Shown here one piece after another: positions 12,093 to 23,143 of a stretch of 64,000 nucleotides of DNA. The DNA is taken from positions 124,001-188,000 of the forward strand of contig JAVXUO010000072.1 of the NCBI GenBank assembly GCA_033065855.1. The letters are read 5' to 3'. Below the pieces are notes generated by a model. The model worked only from the letters and a program-made list of their open reading frames with translations. It did no database searches and had not been told where the DNA came from. Each line of letters opens with the position of its first letter. Within the stretch, counting starts at the first letter, position 1. The stretch is from Escallonia rubra (taxonomy: Eukaryota > Streptophyta > Magnoliopsida > Escalloniales > Escalloniaceae). The position numbers and the translations under genes were made by a program.

Positions 12093-14280
12093 TGAGACCC
12101 CGATCTTAATTAGCTTCTAATCCTTTTATTAAGTTCAAACATATTTAAATTTGATTGAAATAATATGATCGTGTTATATTATTTTTCTACATAAAATAAA
12201 TATTGAAATTAAGTTGTGGGCCCAAACTATAATTATGTAAAACTTTAGGGTTAAAAAGTAATTATGCAAAACTTTGGGATCAATTTCAAAATACCCTAAG
12301 TTAGTAATAAGAGGTCACGTGTGAGGGTGTGAGAATAAGAGGATTTTGGTCTGCCACCTATGTTTGGTGGTGAGTAATCAAAGGCAAACAATAAAAAAGG
12401 GAATGGAAGTGAAGTAAGTGGATAAGTTAGAAAAAAAAATAAAAGAGGGAGACTTCTCTTATTCAATTTGGCCACAAAAAAAGAGAAAGGAGGATAGGAT
12501 TTAGAAAATATTAAAAGCAAAGAGAAAGAATGAGAAAGAAAAGAAAGGAGAGAAAGGGAGGACGAGAAGAAGAAAAGGAAGAACAAAAGAGAGAGATTTG
12601 AATCAACCTTCTTGAATTGGCTTGGCGTTAATTTCTTTAAGGTAGGTTATCTTGTGCTTTTATGTTTCTAAATCATGCTTGAGAAGTATTATGAGTAGTG
12701 AAATACTCATAAACTTGCTTGTAATGATCTTAAGTGAGATATGTTACAAAACCTGCAAAACAGTCATAAAAATGAGATAACTTTGGTGCCTAGAAATGTA
12801 TAGTTTTAGTTAAGATACAGGTTTGGTTATTTTATAGGTTGTACTAATACATGTTTAGAGTATACACACCAAATTTCAGATTATTGCAAGCACTATTACT
12901 ATGGTTTACAATTCGTGGCTTGAAACCTAGCCTGTGAAACTGCTGCTGGACAGATTCTGAAGTCTGTATTTGCAAGGGTTTAACATGACCTTAAAATAAT
13001 ATTTTCGTGCCACATAAAATACTGAGATGTATCTATTTAATTCTAGTTTCCATAAATATACAGCTTGACTGTAGAGGCCTTGTAATTAAAGTTTTATGAT
13101 TTTCGGACTACAGACTACTCCTGCTGCCAATAGAAATACTGGGCAGATTATGTAACCTAATTTTGTGGTTCCTTGTGTTGGGCTTAATGATGAATAATTT
13201 GGTAAATTTAAGGTCTTAAATGGACACTCAAATATCCACACAATGGTATAAGTATACATATGAGTAGGGTACTTAAGGAAGAATATCAAATTATTTCTTG
13301 CTTGATTACCGAATTAGCTTGCGTATTAGAGATTAGGTTACATGTTTGGCATGTGTTGTTGATAATATGGTAAATATGACTTGACAAGGGATTAAACCTC
13401 TTTTGAGGTACTTGATGATATTTTATTGACATCTGTACATGATTATGCATATCATGGGAAAGAGGAGGAAAAAAGTGAGTTGAGGGTGTTATTTGCCGGG
13501 CTTGGAAGTTATCTGGCCATGGTTCTCGTTCTCGTTGATGTCTCGATAGTACGTACTAGCTATGCGTACTACTTCTCGAAAGGAATTATAGGTGTGCCTG
13601 TGATGACGTTAGGCTTCTTCTATTGAACCTGTTATATCAGTTGGTTGCGATACGAAAACTCTCTTGCACTCAAGGAAGGTTGGCTTGTGCATGAGGGGCA
13701 TATTTGCATATTGATGTTCTCCTACTTGACTTATATTTTTCTTGAACTTGTTTATACTATTTTGTTATACTTAGCAAGATCAAGTTAATATTTAGGTGTT
13801 GCTTGTCATTCTCGTAAATGTTCTACAAGATTTCAAATCTTGCTCGATATGCTATTCTCGTTTCTTTTGAAGGCAAGTGTGAGCAGATTGTTGTATATGA
13901 TACTCGATATATTACATTATTCTTAAGTACGTAGGTATCGTCTGTTCAAGTGACTTGCATTTTTATACTAACCATTCATAATATAATCAATTCATATTTG
14001 GACTTAAAAGCACCGGATACCCTACTGAGCCATCAGACTGACCCATTCCCGATACTTTTTCTAGGTTTGGAGTCGGAATATCTGCCAGGGGACGAAGAGA
14101 ATTACCTTGGTGAGGATCAAGAGTATTACGATGGGTGAGCAAAGTTTTAGTTGTTCTTCTTTTGTTTTCCGCTGTTTCTTTTGAGGTTTGTAGTAAAGCT
14201 TTGTTTATCCTTGAAGTATATATGCGAACCAGCTTGTTTAGCATTGCACCCCTTCTGCGCCGGGGGGGGGGGGGGGGACA
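12093..14280 (+). mobile_element. 5' LTR of a Ty3/gypsy element with tRNA-Met PBS
   Basis: The proposed left end is TGAGACCCCGATCTTAATTA, a start typical of Del/Tekay-class plant LTRs. The right end is ...GGGGACA, five bases before a TGGTATCAGAGC primer-binding site. A purine-rich stretch lies at 12430-12600. A run of 16 G residues sits directly before the terminal ACA. There is no matching 3' LTR in the window, so age cannot be read from LTR divergence. Confidence 0.6.
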
Positions 14281-14285
14281 TTTAG

Positions 14286-14299
14286 TGGTATCAGAGCTA
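14286..14299 (+). other. Primer-binding site matching initiator tRNA-Met
   Basis: TGGTATCAGAGCTA matches the 3' end of plant initiator tRNA-Met as used by many LTR retroelements. It sits five bases inside the LTR end and fixes the orientation of the fossil downstream. Confidence 0.85.
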
Positions 14300-14406
14300 T
14301 AGTTGCTTAAAAGCCAGGCTACGATTTTTGAAATTCATTAGTTTATTTTATTTTTTGAAATTTGGCATGGCCTAAACATATATTTTTGCATGTTCAGGTG
14401 TGATAT

Positions 14407-17400
14407 ATGGCGGGCGAGAGAGAAGAAAGTACCGTGGGGAAGGGTACACAATGAACTGACCCTAATTTCGGGATATCATTGGGTTAGTTGGACGTATAGC
14501 CAATGCCATAGAATATTCGCAAAGCAATCAGCAGCATAGTCAGGTTGGTGAGAGTTCTCAGGTGAGATATGATATAGCTACTGATGATCTGACCTTGCTT
14601 GAAAGATTTGTTAAGCTTAATCCTACTGTATTTGTGGTGGCGCTAATTCAGATGAGGCAGAGGAATGTATAAGCAATAAGGAGAAATTATCTGAGAGAAT
14701 GCAATTAACTCCTACACATAAAGTTACTTTGGTTACTTTTTATTTGAGTGAAGATGCGGGGTTTTGGTGGAAGACAATTGATGCGAAGTGGACAACCAGT
14801 AATGTTATAGGAACTTGTCACTTGTTTACTACTGAGTTTAATAATAAGTATATTCTGGCAAGTGTTAGAAGAGATAGGGAATTGGCTTTCCTGCAACTTG
14901 AACAGAAAAACAAGATTGTACAAGAATATGAAAAAAAAATTATTGCTTTAGCTTGACATGCATCTTCTTTGGTTGAGGGTGGTGATAGGAAAGCTAGAAA
15001 GTTTGAGATTGGCTTGAATCCTCACATGCAGGAAGCTGTCGCACCTCTTAATATCTCTAATTATCACGAGATTGTAGATCAGGCACTTGATATTGAGAGG
15101 ACTTTGGGGTTTACACGGGCAAAGAGGGCGCAAATGAGTTTATCTAGGCCTCCGGTGCCACATTGGCAGGCGAGAAGATTTCTTTCTAAATCTGGTGGTA
15201 CGAAATTTCTGAGAACAAATATGAGGAGTATAGGGTATGCACCTAGACCCCAGACACATGGATTTATGCCATGACCATTTACAATTGGATCACGACCTCA
15301 GCCTAGGCCTACAGTGAGGCCTACTCAATATATAGCACCTCAACAGTAGCCTGCACAGGCAGTTAGTCTATATTGCACATTTTGTGGTAAGAGTGGGCAT
15401 ACAGAAGAGGTTTGCAGGAAGAAGAAGGGGACATGTTTTGCATGTGGGGCGCAGGGTCATCAGATGAGGGATTGTTCTAAAAATAGAAGATCTGTGGCTA
15501 CCATTGCTGGGGATACACCTGGTACTGGTATTATTACATGTAGAAGAGTGAATAAACCAACGATAAAGGCTAGAGCATTTGCATTGGGACATGATGAGGT
15601 ACATGGATCGCCTGTTGTTGTTGAAGGTACTATTTTAGTTTCTGGTATTTTGGCTAGAATATTGATTGATCCTGGCACTACACATTCATACGTTGCATCA
15701 CATTTCATACATCATTTGCCTATGCTGTTAGGGTTTTTACCTTTTGTGGTCAAAGTCAGTACCCTTGTGGGTGATTCTTTATATTCAGATAGAGCGTACA
15801 AAGCCTGTGAGATTGACATGAATAATCATGTATTGCATGCCGATTTGATTGCACTGCCTATGAGGGAGTTAAATGTTATTTTTAGTATGAATTGGTTATC
15901 CCACAATCATGCTAGTGTTGACTGTTTTGCAAAAACTGTTACGTTTACTTTACCAGATCAGTCAGTATTCATGTATGTGGGGGATAAAAGTCCAACTGTT
16001 ATCCCTATTATTTCCACCTTTCGTGTTCATAAGTTACTTCGTAAGGGCTGTGTAGGGTATATTGTGTATGCTATTGACTGTTCGAAGACAGTGAGTAGGC
16101 TAGAGGATATCCCTATTGTTTGGGAATATTCGGATGTATTTTCGCAGGATTTGATTACTCAACCACCTAATAGGGAGATAGAATTCGTTACTGAACTTGT
16201 TCTAGGCACTGCACCAATATCTAAAGCTCCTTACAGAATGACTCCTGCTGAATTGAAGGAGTTAAAGGTGCAATTACAAAATTTACTTGATAAAGGATTT
16301 ATTAGACCAAGTACTTCACCTTGGGGTTCACCTGTATTATTTGTTAAGAAAAAGGATGGTACCTTGCGTTTATGAATCGACTACAAATAGTTAAATAAGG
16401 TAACCAAAAAAGAATAAATACCCATTACCCAATATCGAGGATTTGTTTGATCAATTGCAAGGAGCTAAGATATTTTCCAAATTGGATTTGAGGTCAGGTT
16501 ATCATCAGGTAAAGGTAAGGGAGGAAGATTTCCCTAAGACTGCTTTCAGAACTAGGTATGGTCATTACAAATTTCTAGTTATGCCATTTGGGGTCACTAA
16601 TGCACCCGCGGCGTTTTTGGATTTGATGAACCGCATATTCCAACCATGCTTGGATAGTTTTGTGGTAGTCTTTATTGATGATATTTTGGTTTATTCTCAA
16701 GATACCCAACAGCATGCTCAACATCTCAGACTTGTTTTGCAAACCATACGGGATAAAAAGTTGTATGCCAAATTTGAAAAGTGTATGTTTTGGTTGGAAC
16801 AAGTTGCTTTTCTGGGGCATATAATATCAGGTGCAGGAATACCAGGGGATCCGGCTAAGATTGAGGCTATACAAAGTTGGAAAATGCCTTCAACGGTATC
16901 GGAGGTACGTAGTTTTTTGAGGTTAGCTGGATATTACCGTAGATTTGTTGAGGGATTTTCCAAAATTGCTGGTCCATTATCTCTCATTTGACTCAGAAGA
17001 AAGTAACTTTTATTTGGGATGATAAATGTGAGAACAGTTTTTAAGAGTTGAAACATAGATTGGTGAGTGCACCTATTTTGGTTCTGCCTAACGGTAATGA
17101 TGATTTTGTAATTTATGGTGATGCATCTCACAAAGGTTTGGTTTGTGTACTTATGCAAAGAGGAAAAGTAATTGCTTATGCATCACGTAAATTGAAGCCA
17201 TATGAAGGGAATTATCCTACTCATGATCTAGAATTAGCAGCTATTGTTTTTGCCTTGCATAAGTGGAGACATTATTTGTATGGAGCAGTATTTAAGGTCT
17301 ACACCGATCACAAGAGTTTGAAATATTTATTTTCGCAGAAGGAATTGAACATGAGACAACATAGATTGATGGAATTATTAAACGATTACAGTTGTTCTAT

Positions 17401-17570
17401 TTCATATCACCCGGGTAAGGCTAATGTGGTTGTTGATGCCTTAAGCCGAAAGAATGTGATTACTAGTTTAATGCTTAAGGAATGAGATATGTTGACTGAT
17501 GTGTGTGATTGGAGGCCGTGTGGAACTAGAACATGATTTTTATTTGCCAATATTAAAGTTTGGCCTGCGT
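14407..17570 (+). mobile_element. gag-pol fossil of a Ty3/gypsy element (chromovirus-like)
   Basis: In order I see: a gag capsid region (14640-15150); two CCHC zinc knuckles (15372-15475, both of the CX2CX4HX4C form); an aspartic protease with the DPGTTHSYV active-site block (near 15670); a reverse transcriptase with the fingers block and FIDDILVYS catalytic motif (16150-16990); and RNase H starting at YGDASHKG (17117-17470). No integrase, chromodomain or 3' LTR follows: homology stops at about 17570, where an unrelated MITE-bearing repeat starts. The element is broken, with roughly half a dozen breaks, and is truncated at its 3' side. Confidence 0.85.
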
Positions 17571-18079
17571 TAAAGCAATTAATTCTCGCTAAATAGTTTT
17601 TGAGGCTATTCTACTAAAACTTTGAGCGATAATTCTTAGCAGCACTTTTCTGACGTCACAAAATAAAAGCCACTAAAAGCAGATATTGATAACTAATTCT
17701 TGCTATATTGGGGTTTGTAGGTATCTTTCTACGATCCGGGTAGCAGCAAAAACTTTTCCCAGCACACATATAGTCATTAAAGGAATAGTGCAACTAAACT
17801 AGATATGAAAGAATTTGTCTACCACCTAAACTAGCTAGAAGGTTAGAATTTTTGTACACTTCCCTCAATTCATGGGATTCATTTTTCATCATGTGAACTA
17901 AATCCTTCTTGAAATCTTTGGTAAATATTGGGTATCCAACGTTTGAGAATTGACAGGAAATACCAAACATACTCAACTCTAATGTTGGGTATCCGACGTT
18001 TGGGAATTGACATGAAATACCAAACATAGTCAACACTCAGTTAATCCTTTTTCCAAAGGACTAGTTGTAATCTTCTGTT
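17570..18079 (+). repeat. Copy 1 of a duplicated unit with a truncated Mutator-type MITE
   Basis: 17570-17760 is a 5'-truncated copy of the MITE seen complete at 19899-20140, 22901-23143 and 34606-34849. 17761-18079 continues with host-like sequence (CAGCACAC.TATAGTCATTAAA onwards) that is repeated at 20141-20335. Its last part, an AACGTTTGAGAATTGACAGG block, also recurs at 23430. No gene is seen. Confidence 0.65.
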
Positions 18080-19898
18080 GGAAGTAAACTATATCCTATA
18101 CAACTTTGTATGAGTCTTGAACAAAGTGCAATAAACATTCCCTCTTTCAACAACCAAAGATCCTTTGGTGAAGTTTCATTTACCGCTACCAAAATAACTG
18201 TGGCAGCCTGCCAGGTCCATAACGTGCATTGAGATCAAATTAAGGCGCAAATCAGCAATATGTCCTATATCCTTCAAAGTGAGTTTGCATCCCACGATGG
18301 TTTTTAAGCACTCATCGCCTTCCACCTATAGTTGCACGACTATTGTTACCCATCCTCACATAGCCCAAGTGTCCTACTTTGTATGACGTAAAATATTCCT
18401 TTGTAGGACTAGCCTAGTAAGATGGTGTAGAATTTACCACCCACTCAATTTTGTGATTTGCAATATGATTGCACTCTACTTCTTGGAAAGTAAAAGCTAC
18501 TTGGTCTTCTTCAGAAACACTGGTCGTGGCATCAATATCATCAGCCTTCATATGTCTCTAGTCTTCTTTGTCTCCCGTTTTAACACATAAAATTTCATTT
18601 TATGTGTCCTTCTTTGCCACAATGGTGGCACTTACACCTTTCTTCGGACTGAGACTAATTACCTCTAGATCTGCTTCCATATCTGCCTTTGAATTTGCCA
18701 TGACTTTCACCGGTACTTCTGCCTCGATTTTTAGTAACACGTGCCCGCGGCTTCGTCTTCTTTATTTTTTCTTGAAGTAGGAGAGATGAAGTAACACCAT
18801 GTAAAAAGAGAGTATCTTTTTCTTGTAATAAGGTAGTAACCAAATTATGATAGGAGGTCGAGAACGACGCTAAGAGATTCAATGCTTTGTCCTCCTTTTA
18901 ATTTTCATGTCAATATTTGGCAATTTAATGATTATACCGTTATTGATATTTAAACGAGTCAAAAAATTCATACCTTCATCCATCTGCAATGCGCACAACT
19001 TTCATTTCAAATATACCGTATTTGTCATGTTTTTAGCCAATCAAGCTTTCCGGCTTACTCCAAATTTTCATGGCCTTGTGAACACCGTTCACGCTATTTA
19101 AAACTTCACCTACAAATTAAGTCGGATCAAGCTACCTGCCTTTTTTGTCAGTGTTTTCCCAGTCTTCACTTTTATGATTTTCTGGCCTTTTTTTTTTCTT
19201 TTTTTGTAGTGTCTTGTGCACACCTTCTTGAATAAGGAGATCTCTCATTCTTCTTTGCCCGAAGGAGAAACCATCATGAAGCGTTGAATTTCTTGACCCA
19301 GTATCATGGACCGCTCATCTTTATAAATATTTTCAACAAATGATAAAGTTGACACACGAAAACCCTTGATATCAATTATTAGGATTTAGGCCCCTAAAAC
19401 ATGTACAACTAGGACAACAAGAAAAAAAGAAAATATAAAAATTGTGACCCACAAATATATGGACATGGATAATTTAACGTGGTTTGACCTCTTGCCTACG
19501 TTCACGCGGAAGATAACGAGAATGTTGGACTATAAAGTGAAAAAGTTATAAAGGGAACTTTCACTCATTTACCCACACCTAATTCTCAAATACACCCAAA
19601 CATTACCTCAGTATTTTTCTCTCAGTAAATAAAAAACTCTCTCTGGTTTTCTCACTCCCTAGTGCTATTGCAAAACAACTTAACAATCTAATATTTGTGC
19701 TACAATCATAAGTTTTAGATGCTTAACACTCTTTTTAGCTCTCGGTAGCTAACTCACGGTGAATCACTACATTTAGCTCTCAATTGTTAAATGTTTTTTA
19801 GTATTGGTGTTTTTGGTGTGTATAAACCTGCAGCAAACTTCTCTTTTCATAAGAGAAGAAGTAGGAGGAGATCATCAGAATCAAACCACACCACATAG
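18080..19898 (-). mobile_element. Broken Ty1/copia element (gag, zinc knuckle, protease)
   Basis: On the minus strand a copia-type gag end is visible (YHNLVTTLLQEKDTLFLHGV, 18700-18880). A zinc knuckle HCGKEGHIK block follows at about 18600, then a protease-region WVVNS block near 18450, and a DLRLNLIS-type block near 18230. A PBS-like TTGATATCAAGGG block near 19370 and an LTR-like stretch at 19390-19898 lie upstream on that strand. It lacks integrase, RT and RNase H. The element is broken, with several breaks, and sits between two copies of the duplicated unit. Confidence 0.65.
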
Positions 19899-20140
19899 GA
19901 AAAACAATTGCTGCTATCTGGGTTCTAGGAAGATACGTACGACCCTTTGTATAGAGACAATTAATACTCACTAAATATTTTTAGAGATTTTTTTACTAAA
20001 ACTTTGAACGATAATTATTAGCAACACTTTTCTGACGTTACTAAATAAAAGCACTTAAAACAGATACCGATAACTAATTTTTCCTCTATTGGGGGTTGTA
20101 GGTATTTTTCTACAATCCGGGTAACAGCAAAAAAAATTCC
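19899..20140 (+). mobile_element. Mutator-type MITE, ~242 bp, full-length copy
   Basis: Terminal inverted repeats begin GGAAAAAC..TTGCTGCTA.C and end with the reverse complement (...GTAACAGCAAAAAAAATTCC). The interior is itself nearly palindromic around GTCACTAAATAAAAGC. Length and termini match the copy at 34606-34849, which has a clean 9-bp target duplication. I could not make out a convincing duplication for this older copy. Confidence 0.65.
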
Positions 20141-20353
20141 CAGCACACCTATAGTCATTAAATGAATAGTGCAACTAAACTAAATAGGAAAGAATTTGTC
20201 TACCACCTAAACTAGCTAGAAGGTTAGAATTTTTATACACTTCCCCCAATTCATGGGATTCGTTTTTCATCATGTGAAATAAATCCTTCTAGAAAATTTT
20301 GGTCAATATCGGTTTCCAACGTTTGAGAATTGACAGTATGATACGTATAATTA

Positions 20354-20584
20354 TCTCTCATATTATATTTTTTTTTATGTCACGTAACTTTTTATTTTGT
20401 TCTAGGTGAGTTTTATTACTAAAAACCTCAATACATGGGTTCTTAACATTGTTACTAAAAGTGGTAAAAAAAAACTCATAAAAATGTGAAAATAACATTA
20501 TTTGTTATTTGTATTCGACATATAAGTATGTGCTTTTAATTAGTCATTATTGATCCCGTGTGTAATGCACGGGGTTAAAACTAG
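20354..20584 (+). mobile_element. Small Helitron-like element (3' hairpin plus CTAG)
   Basis: The right end shows the non-autonomous Helitron signature: a short hairpin CCCGTG-TGTAATG-CACGGG, then TTAAAA, then CTAG followed by T. A possible left end is TCTCTCATATTATA preceded by A. Collinearity with the other copies of the duplicated unit is interrupted in this area, which fits an insertion. The left end is a guess. Confidence 0.5.
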
Positions 20585-20629
20585 TATGGATAGATTGACC
20601 GGCCGCTTGCCTTGACTCGACTCTTAGTA

Positions 20630-21198
20630 ATTCCTTTTTCCAAAGGACTAGTTGTTCAATCCGTCTGTTTAAGGCTTTTTTTTCATTTTGACTAGCTCTC
20701 AATTTGAATGAACATGTCTAGTTCTTATCAATTTTGAAACATGTAGAATGTTAGAATCAGAAGCCACATCATTCATCTCCCAAAGAAAAGTAGCGCTTCG
20801 AAATTTATGCCATGACTTCCAGGAAAGCCGGATAAATTCCGCAGCAATTAGATAAGTCTTTGCTTTGCGCCGCTGGGCGTAGATGCAGACCAAACTCTTC
20901 TTTTCCCTGAAAGTCAAGATAGGAGGAACTTTGCCGAGATGAATTATCAAAGATATTGACAAGTTAAGAGTGTACCCAAAGCGGTACCACAAACACATAT
21001 CTATAACTACGATTGGTGTGAGTGGATCGGACAACCAAAACAAGACACATGAGGTAGGAGAAAGCAAATTCATCACCACTATGCCAAGTGACCCCCATGA
21101 ATCCAAGATTTCGTTTCTCTCTTTGTAGTCGTTTTGATTTTTCTCTTAGCTATCCAAGAAATTATGCAAAAGGAAAGTGTAAAAACATGTGATAAATT
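20630..21198 (+). repeat. Copy of a duplicated non-coding segment
   Basis: This is collinear with 23475-23870, sharing blocks such as AATCCGTCTGTTTAAGG, CATGTCTAGTTCTTATCA, AAAGTAGCGCTT and CTGAAAGTCAAGAT. The match resumes at 22709-22750 after a LINE insertion. The long minus-strand frame here (20699-21106) has no recognisable domain and the duplicate copy does not preserve it, so I do not call a gene. Confidence 0.7.
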
Positions 21199-22700
21199 TT
21201 TATGGAGTGCAATTTGACAAAGGAAGTATGGATTCAAGTGTGTAGGAAAATACAAACACAACAAACTTTCAGAACATGGTGTGAACTAGAAAATCATGCC
21301 TGCCACACATTCAGCCAAAAAAGCTTCAGAGCAAGGTTGAGTAAATTAGCCTTGGCCGTAACAGTTTACGGTATTTGGGAGGAGAGAAATCTGAGAATTT
21401 TCAAAGGAAACCTGCAAAGTTGCTTTGAAATCATTGCAAAAATACAGAAATGGGTGAGAGTACCCCTAGCTCTTTTCGTCCTGCCCCGGATACACTTGAT
21501 AGGATCGTCTGGACGGTTAGTAGTTCTGGGGATTTCTCCATTGCGAGTACATGGGAAGCCCTTCGTCAAAAGCATCCGTTAGCTAGATGGGCTTGCTTAC
21601 TGTCGTGTAAGTGGCGTGTTCCACGTCATAACTTCATCTTATGGTTGACAATTAGGGAGAGGTTAAGTACGCAGGATAGGCTTTTTGCTTTTCATGTTAT
21701 TCCTAGTATGAGATGTGTTTTCTGTCGCATTCCTTTTGAGTCTCATGATCATCTATTTTTTAATTGCCCTTTCACGTTCAGATTATGGTCTATTATTCAA
21801 AAGAAATGCAATTTTAACTGGCCTATGTTGAGTTGGCAGGGTATGGTTGATAGAGCTTCCTCTGAATGGCAAAGCCCTGCATTCCCGACATATGTCTGTT
21901 GGATAGCGTTTGCGGCGTTGGTGTACTATATCTGGAGAGAGCGGAATTCTCGTTCTTTCCAAAATAAGTATACTGATGTGGTTTCTTGTTCTGCAGGTCT
22001 TGTGCAGATCATCCGGTGGAGGTTATTCTCTTGCAGAAAAGTGGCCAATACCCCGACCAACCGTTGGTTCCAGGGTGAATGGCAACTCCCCGACTCCATT
22101 TTCGGTTGATTCCGTCATCTTTTGGTCAGACCGACTTTTGGGTGATCGGTTTGTTTTCAGATAGACCGATGTAGCTTTTAGCACGCTCTATCGCAGTTTT
22201 TGGGTGATGCTCTTTCCACCAGATCTTCTAGATTCCGCGTGGCTTCTCGTGTGGTCACTACTGGGTCCTTTGTATTTCTTTTGCTGATCTAGCTTTGTTG
22301 TTATGTATTAAGTTTTTTTGTGGCCAGTGTGGCTTGTTTCTGCCTAGTATAGGGTTTCTTTTCGCTCTTGCTTAGCAAGACTCGCGTTTCGTTGTTGTTT
22401 TCCTGGGGTATGCCCCTTGCAGATGTTGTACTTTTGTTTCATCGGTTGATATATATTTTTATTTACCGAAAAAAAAAATACAGAAATGGGTGGTCTATAA
22501 AGTGTTGAGCCGGAAAAGAACTGTGCCAAACCAAATTAACAAGCAGTTATGCTACAACTGGGAGCTGCCACCAACGGTATTACAATTTTAAATTGTTGTG
22601 AAATAATTTTGTTTTTTGAAAGTGTAGTAACACACTATATAGATGTAAAATGTTATGAATTTCATTGGTAAAAAAAGGACATGTTACCAAAAAAAAAAAG
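21199..22700 (+). mobile_element. 5'-truncated L1-type LINE (outer), interrupted
   Basis: The translated start (MECNLTKEVWIQVC..., 21202 on) is the end of the zf-RVT zinc-binding domain found after the RT of plant LINEs. It runs on in WEERNLRIF and KIQKWV blocks. The element resumes at 22493 and ends in TTACC plus a run of A at 22681-22699. The flanks TGATAAATT (before) and TTGTAAATT (after the tail) look like an aged target duplication. The homologous site at 23855-23870 lacks the insertion, so this is a true insertion of about 1.5 kb, including the inner LINE. Confidence 0.8.
21457..22473 (+). mobile_element. 5'-truncated LINE (inner), nested in another LINE
   Basis: This is about 1.0 kb, ending TTTACCG plus a poly(A) tail. 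The 19-bp string AAAAATACAGAAATGGGTG occurs immediately before (21438-21456) and after it (22474-22492) as a perfect target-site duplication, overlapping the tail. The protein part (to 22109) is a zf-RVT domain with residues such as WRVPRHNFILWL, CVFCRIPFESHDHLFFNCPF and YYIWRERNSRSF. A 3' UTR follows. The open frame and perfect duplication suggest a recent insertion. Confidence 0.88.
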
Positions 22701-22900
22701 TTGTAAATTAGCCTAGTCGGCATGAAAATAAGAATTTTCAAGCTGATTTAAGGGCCCCCCCGCAACAATAGCTTAGAGATCTCACTTGGGCGAACCTAAA
22801 GATTCGTAGTATAATTCTACAACTTCCGAGTTGCTATACGAGGAAGATAGCTACAAGAAGATAGTTACAACTTTTCGTATAGCGATCATTAATGGTCGTC
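22701..22900. other. Tail of the duplicated segment, no gene
   Basis: 22709-22750 completes the segment shared with 23862-23905 (CCTAGTC.GC...AAGATAAGAAT type block). The rest, with a C-tract at 22755 and a GTTGCTATACGAGGAAGATAG block, has no coding potential I can support. Confidence 0.4.
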
Positions 22901-23143
22901 GAACAAACTTTGGCTCCTACCCGAGTTGTAGGAATCTCTTTCAACCCCATGTAAAGTGACAATTAATAGTAGCTAAATGTTTCTAGCGACTTTTCTTCTA
23001 ATACTTTCAGCAACAATTATTAGCAGGACTTTTTTAGCGTCATTAAATAAAAGCCACTAGAAATATTTAGTGCCGATTGATTGTCGCTATATAGGGGGTA
23101 GAAGAAAGATTTCTTCAACCGGGATAGCAGCCAAAAATGTTTT
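22901..23143 (+). mobile_element. Mutator-type MITE, full-length copy
   Basis: It begins GAACAAACTTTGGCTCCTACC and ends ACCGGGATAGCAGCCAAAAAT, near-identical to the copy at 34606-34849 and about 243 bp long. The inner palindrome around TTTTTTAGCGTCATTAAATAA is kept. No clear target duplication is visible. Confidence 0.65.

Noticed and set aside
12296-12586. Phe/Ser/Leu-rich minus-strand frame
   Set aside because: It is the complement of a purine-rich stretch in an LTR; composition alone explains it.
14286-14299. tRNA-like sequence TGGTATCAGAGCTA
   Set aside because: Only the tRNA 3'-end complement is present, at an LTR border: a primer-binding site, not a tRNA gene.
20699-21106. 135-residue minus-strand frame
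   Set aside because: The duplicated copy of this segment at 23475-23870 does not keep the frame, and there is no domain, so it is probably chance.
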